From the NCBI GenBank assembly GCA_030142905.1, contig JASJOG010000162.1, positions 143,501-207,500 on the forward strand: a DNA stretch of 64,000 nucleotides, in the 5' to 3' direction. The notes beneath the pieces are model-generated. The model had not been told where the DNA came from, searched no databases, and saw nothing but the letters and a program-made list of their open reading frames with translations. This stretch comes from Heliopora coerulea (Eukaryota; Cnidaria; Anthozoa; Scleralcyonacea; Helioporidae). The position numbers and the translations under genes are program-made. Of this stretch, positions 61,576-64,000 are shown one piece after another; positions within the stretch are counted from its first letter, which is position 1; every line of letters begins with the position of its first letter.

Positions 61576-61770
61576 GTACAACCGCTCAATACGACAGAAA
61601 CGACAGATACAACTTGTTGTATGAGGTAGAATGGATTCTATCTCCTGCAACAGATACAACAGGAAATGGGCGTGATACGACAGCATTTTGTTAATGGAAA
61701 CCATTGCATGCGACTCATACGACAAATGCAACAAAAATGTGTCCCAGAATGCACCTCTTTTGTTTTCAAC

Positions 61771-62265
61771 ATGGCGGCGGAGGTCGAAAGTGACGTTGAA
61801 TACTGGGTCGCCTCTTCCATGGAAGAACTTCAGCGCTATGAATGCCTTTACAACAAATTCTCGAAAGATTACAAGAAAAAACAAGTTAGAGATAACTGCT
61901 GGCTAGCATTGGGCAAGAAGTTCAATATGACGGCGGAAGAAGCGGAGAAAAAGTACAAGAGCATTCGCTCAAGCTACGGGCGATGGCTGCGAAAGGTAAA
62001 GAAGGTCCCGTCGTGTTCTGGAAGGGATGCCGTGCCTGCTGCAGGCGATTATGCAAATCTAGGGTGGCTAGAACAGCACATGAGCCACAGAACACGCTCT
62101 TCCAATTTTAATGGAGCTGATAGCGACGATTTGAATGGAAGTCAGTCTCCAGAAACTGAAGACAAAGAGGAGGAAGAGGACGCCGAATCAGACTTTGTAG
62201 AGGACCACGTGGACGTCGTGAAAGTCACCGCCAATAACGGAGGAAACCTCAAAAAAACCCAATGA
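61771..62265 (+). CDS. MADF-type (Myb/SANT-like) DNA-binding protein, 5' part
   Basis: 165 residues from the ATG at 61771 (AACATGGCGG, a good start context; upstream in-frame codons read through repeat sequence). It has an MADF-like three-helix region (EELQRYECLYNKFSKDYKKKQVRDNCWLALGKKFNMTAEEAEKKYKSIRSSYGRWL, with conserved W, G and Y positions), then an acidic tail (SPETEDKEEEEDAESDF). It ends where the frame breaks at an A-run near 62250-62265. MADF-BESS proteins are either host factors or the DNA-binding partner of Harbinger transposons; the adjoining TIR-like repeat favours the latter. Confidence 0.7.
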   Translation: MAAEVESDVEYWVASSMEELQRYECLYNKFSKDYKKKQVRDNCWLALGKKFNMTAEEAEKKYKSIRSSYGRWLRKVKKVPSCSGRDAVPAAGDYANLGWLEQHMSHRTRSSNFNGADSDDLNGSQSPETEDKEEEEDAESDFVEDHVDVVKVTANNGGNLKKTQ

Positions 62266-62687
62266 AGAAGACAGAAAGGAGAAAGGCAACCCCTGCAGCG
62301 ACCCCGAAGACAAAGCGGCCCTGGGCAGCAAACTGTAAGAAGTTAACTTCCCCCAAAGATAGCGTCGATTTGGCAATGGTTCCGATAGCTGAAAGGGTTC
62401 TTCAAAGTCCTACTGATAATAAAAATGAAAACGACGAAGACTCATTGTTTGGCCGAATTATTGCCAAGAGGGTGAAAAAGCTCCCACCAAAGACAAAGGG
62501 CTTTGTGAGACTGCAGATCAAGCAGTTTCTGTTTCAATCTGAGTTTGGGACAGGCACAAATCAGGGACATCAAGCACCTGGAATGGGTTTCAGTCATATT
62601 GATTATACACATCAGCACCATCACTCACAGTATACGGATTATCAAAATAGTAACCAGACATTTAGTAGTCAGCTACACCAGTATTAA
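62262..62687 (+). CDS. BESS-type C-terminal part of the MADF protein (shifted frame)
   Basis: 141 residues overlapping the previous frame by 4 bp. It contains DEDSLFGRIIAKRVKKLPPKTKGFVRLQIKQFLFQSEFG, a BESS-like motif, followed by a histidine/tyrosine/serine-rich tail. The break relative to 61771-62265 lies in a short A-run, so a single indel (real or sequencing) probably separates the two halves of one gene. Confidence 0.65.
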   Translation: MKKTERRKATPAATPKTKRPWAANCKKLTSPKDSVDLAMVPIAERVLQSPTDNKNENDEDSLFGRIIAKRVKKLPPKTKGFVRLQIKQFLFQSEFGTGTNQGHQAPGMGFSHIDYTHQHHHSQYTDYQNSNQTFSSQLHQY

Positions 62688-62824
62688 TAACTTGTAGACT
62701 GTCGGTGTGCCATGGTGTGGCGAAATAGCATACACAATTCGACAGGAGGTATCTATCAGTTTTTATTCTAGAGTAATATACCTTGGGCTTTTTTTATCCC
62801 CCTGTTGAGGAACTTGGGCGCCCC
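62688..62824. other. Downstream flank
   Basis: 3' side of the MADF-BESS gene; no clear terminator signal. Confidence 0.3.
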
Positions 62825-63062
62825 TTCACAGCCAAATTTGTAGTATCACGATGATCCAAAACTCAAATCCATGCTTTATTTTGGCAATTCTGCACTGTCA
62901 CTCAAACTGTCTAGGGCAATTCGTACATTAATTATTTTGCCTAGCTTTCTGTCGTGGCAGAAACCCATTGGCCTAGAAAGTTTGAGTGACAGTGCAGAAT
63001 CACCAAAACAAAACAGAGATTTTAGATTTGGATCATCGCGATACTACACATTTGGCTGTGAA
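62825..63062. repeat. Long fold-back repeat (about 95-bp arms)
   Basis: Left arm begins TTCACAGCCAAAT..GTAGTATC and includes TTCTGCACTGTCACTCAAAC. The right arm is its inverse with scattered mismatches (about 85-90 per cent), ending at GGCTGTGAA. The central loop is about 50 bp. Confidence 0.85.
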
Positions 63063-64000
63063 GTTCCCTGTTAAGGGTGGTCTCTCAAGTCTTGCTGTAA
63101 AGGCCTGGAAATTCCATTTTCACATTACATTTCCATTGCAATGGTAAAGTTATATCACCCCACTGAACACCCCATATCATTAATCTCACAAACAGGACTT
63201 ATCATGATTTTTGCCACCATGTTTGATGAGTAGGCAGCCCCCACAAAATGCTACCCATCGGGAAATACTCAAAATTTCCTTGTGACCCCCAAAGATACAA
63301 CAATAATTGATCTAACAATAATCATCATTATAGCTTTAATAATTTTCCATTGAAATATAAAATATTATGAATTTACAATAAGGTCTCAATTATTTGTATC
63401 TATATTTACATTTTGATTGTTACAGTTCAATATCAATAATATAATAATTAATATAGTATCAGTAATGTCACAAATTGGGAGGTCCCAAAAATTTCCCAGT
63501 GACACAACAATCACATCTATTTATGTTTACATTGTTATTGTTACAAATTGCTTATATACAAAAGTTTTTGTATTTATTAAGGAAATAATCTAAAATCAAA
63601 AGATTGTATGATTATTCTCAGTATCATTTCTCAAGTGACTATAAAATTTATGTCATATTTTGCAATTGTCACTTGAGACGATTATAACACTGAAGAATTG
63701 AGGGGCATGCACACTTGATTTTGAGATGTGGTGTAGAAATAAAAACAAAATAAATGTGTGTACGCGTTTGGAAATTTTAAAAAGTCACTTGAGTAATTTT
63801 ACTTAAAATGTTTAATAATGGATTAATATGTATTATTGCAGAATACCAGAGGAAAATATAGTTAAATTTATTCAAATATCTTAAAGCACCAAATATTGTC
63901 TGTATTGTATATTCTTCAAAGTTAATCTGGGACAGATCCAGGATTTCACAGTGCTCTTTGGGCATTAATAGTGGAAGGGGTTGGCATAACCTTACAAATA
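63063..64000. other. Non-coding stretch, nothing recognised
   Basis: AT-rich. It contains CTCAAGTGAC...GTCACTTGAG (63632-63678) and another GTCACTTGAG near 63783; no gene. Confidence 0.5.

Overview
This window is animal nuclear DNA, most likely from an anthozoan cnidarian (coral or sea anemone). The evidence is AT-rich DNA with spliced exons bearing animal-type splice sites, a tyrosinase-like gene, an LRRC8/pannexin-like channel relic, Penelope-like elements with hammerhead ribozymes, Gypsy, BEL/Pao and non-LTR retroelements, a tRNA-derived SINE, and Polinton/adintovirus-type elements. The species call is inference; I could not search a database.

The central feature is a structurally complete 18,193-bp Polinton/Maverick (adintovirus-like) element at 17623-35815. 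It has about 426-bp terminal inverted repeats and a perfect 6-bp target-site duplication (TTTCAA). It carries a virus-like gene set: protein-primed DNA polymerase B, a chromodomain integrase, a double-jelly-roll major capsid protein candidate, a single-jelly-roll penton candidate, an A32/FtsK-type packaging ATPase, two tandem fibre-like proteins with repeated stalks and lectin-like heads, a putatively acylated protein, and several small membrane proteins. Genes on the minus strand (18104-29630) and plus strand (29658-34678) diverge from a 27-bp promoter gap. Almost every start codon sits in a TATAAATAAATG-like context. PolB has a nonsense codon and a frameshift, and a coiled-coil gene has a frameshift, so this copy looks recently disabled. 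No adenovirus-type protease is recognisable. A second, more diverged copy of the same family occupies 1-1976 and runs off the left edge.

Layout: 1-1976 Polinton copy A; 2205-3970 LRRC8-like pseudogene; 5010-5475 fold-back repeats; 7241-10740 decayed APE/RT LINE; 13677-15440 SINE plus CR1/L2-like LINE fragment; 15889-16818 palindromic Penelope-like element end with two opposed hammerhead ribozymes; 17617-35821 complete Polinton; 36396-37313 DNA transposon remnant; 38331-38620 microsatellite; 38922-42158 tyrosinase-like gene exons (minus), whose 3' half is duplicated at 45768-47460; 42721-45765 SINEs, Penelope fragments and hammerheads; 48350-48890 minisatellite; 50833-56429 a secreted cysteine-rich peptide gene (minus) whose intron contains a 4.5-kb Gypsy element; 57457-57753 mariner-type MITE; 59186-61421 BEL/Pao fragment; 61483-62687 MADF-BESS gene with a Harbinger-like fold-back; 62825-63062 fold-back.

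In the Polinton, integrase would insert the genome (6-bp duplication), PolB would copy it by protein priming at the inverted repeats, and capsid, penton, ATPase and fibre proteins would package and deliver it. This is the Polinton/adintovirus dual life cycle inferred from gene content. The rest of the window is retroelement debris plus a few host exons.
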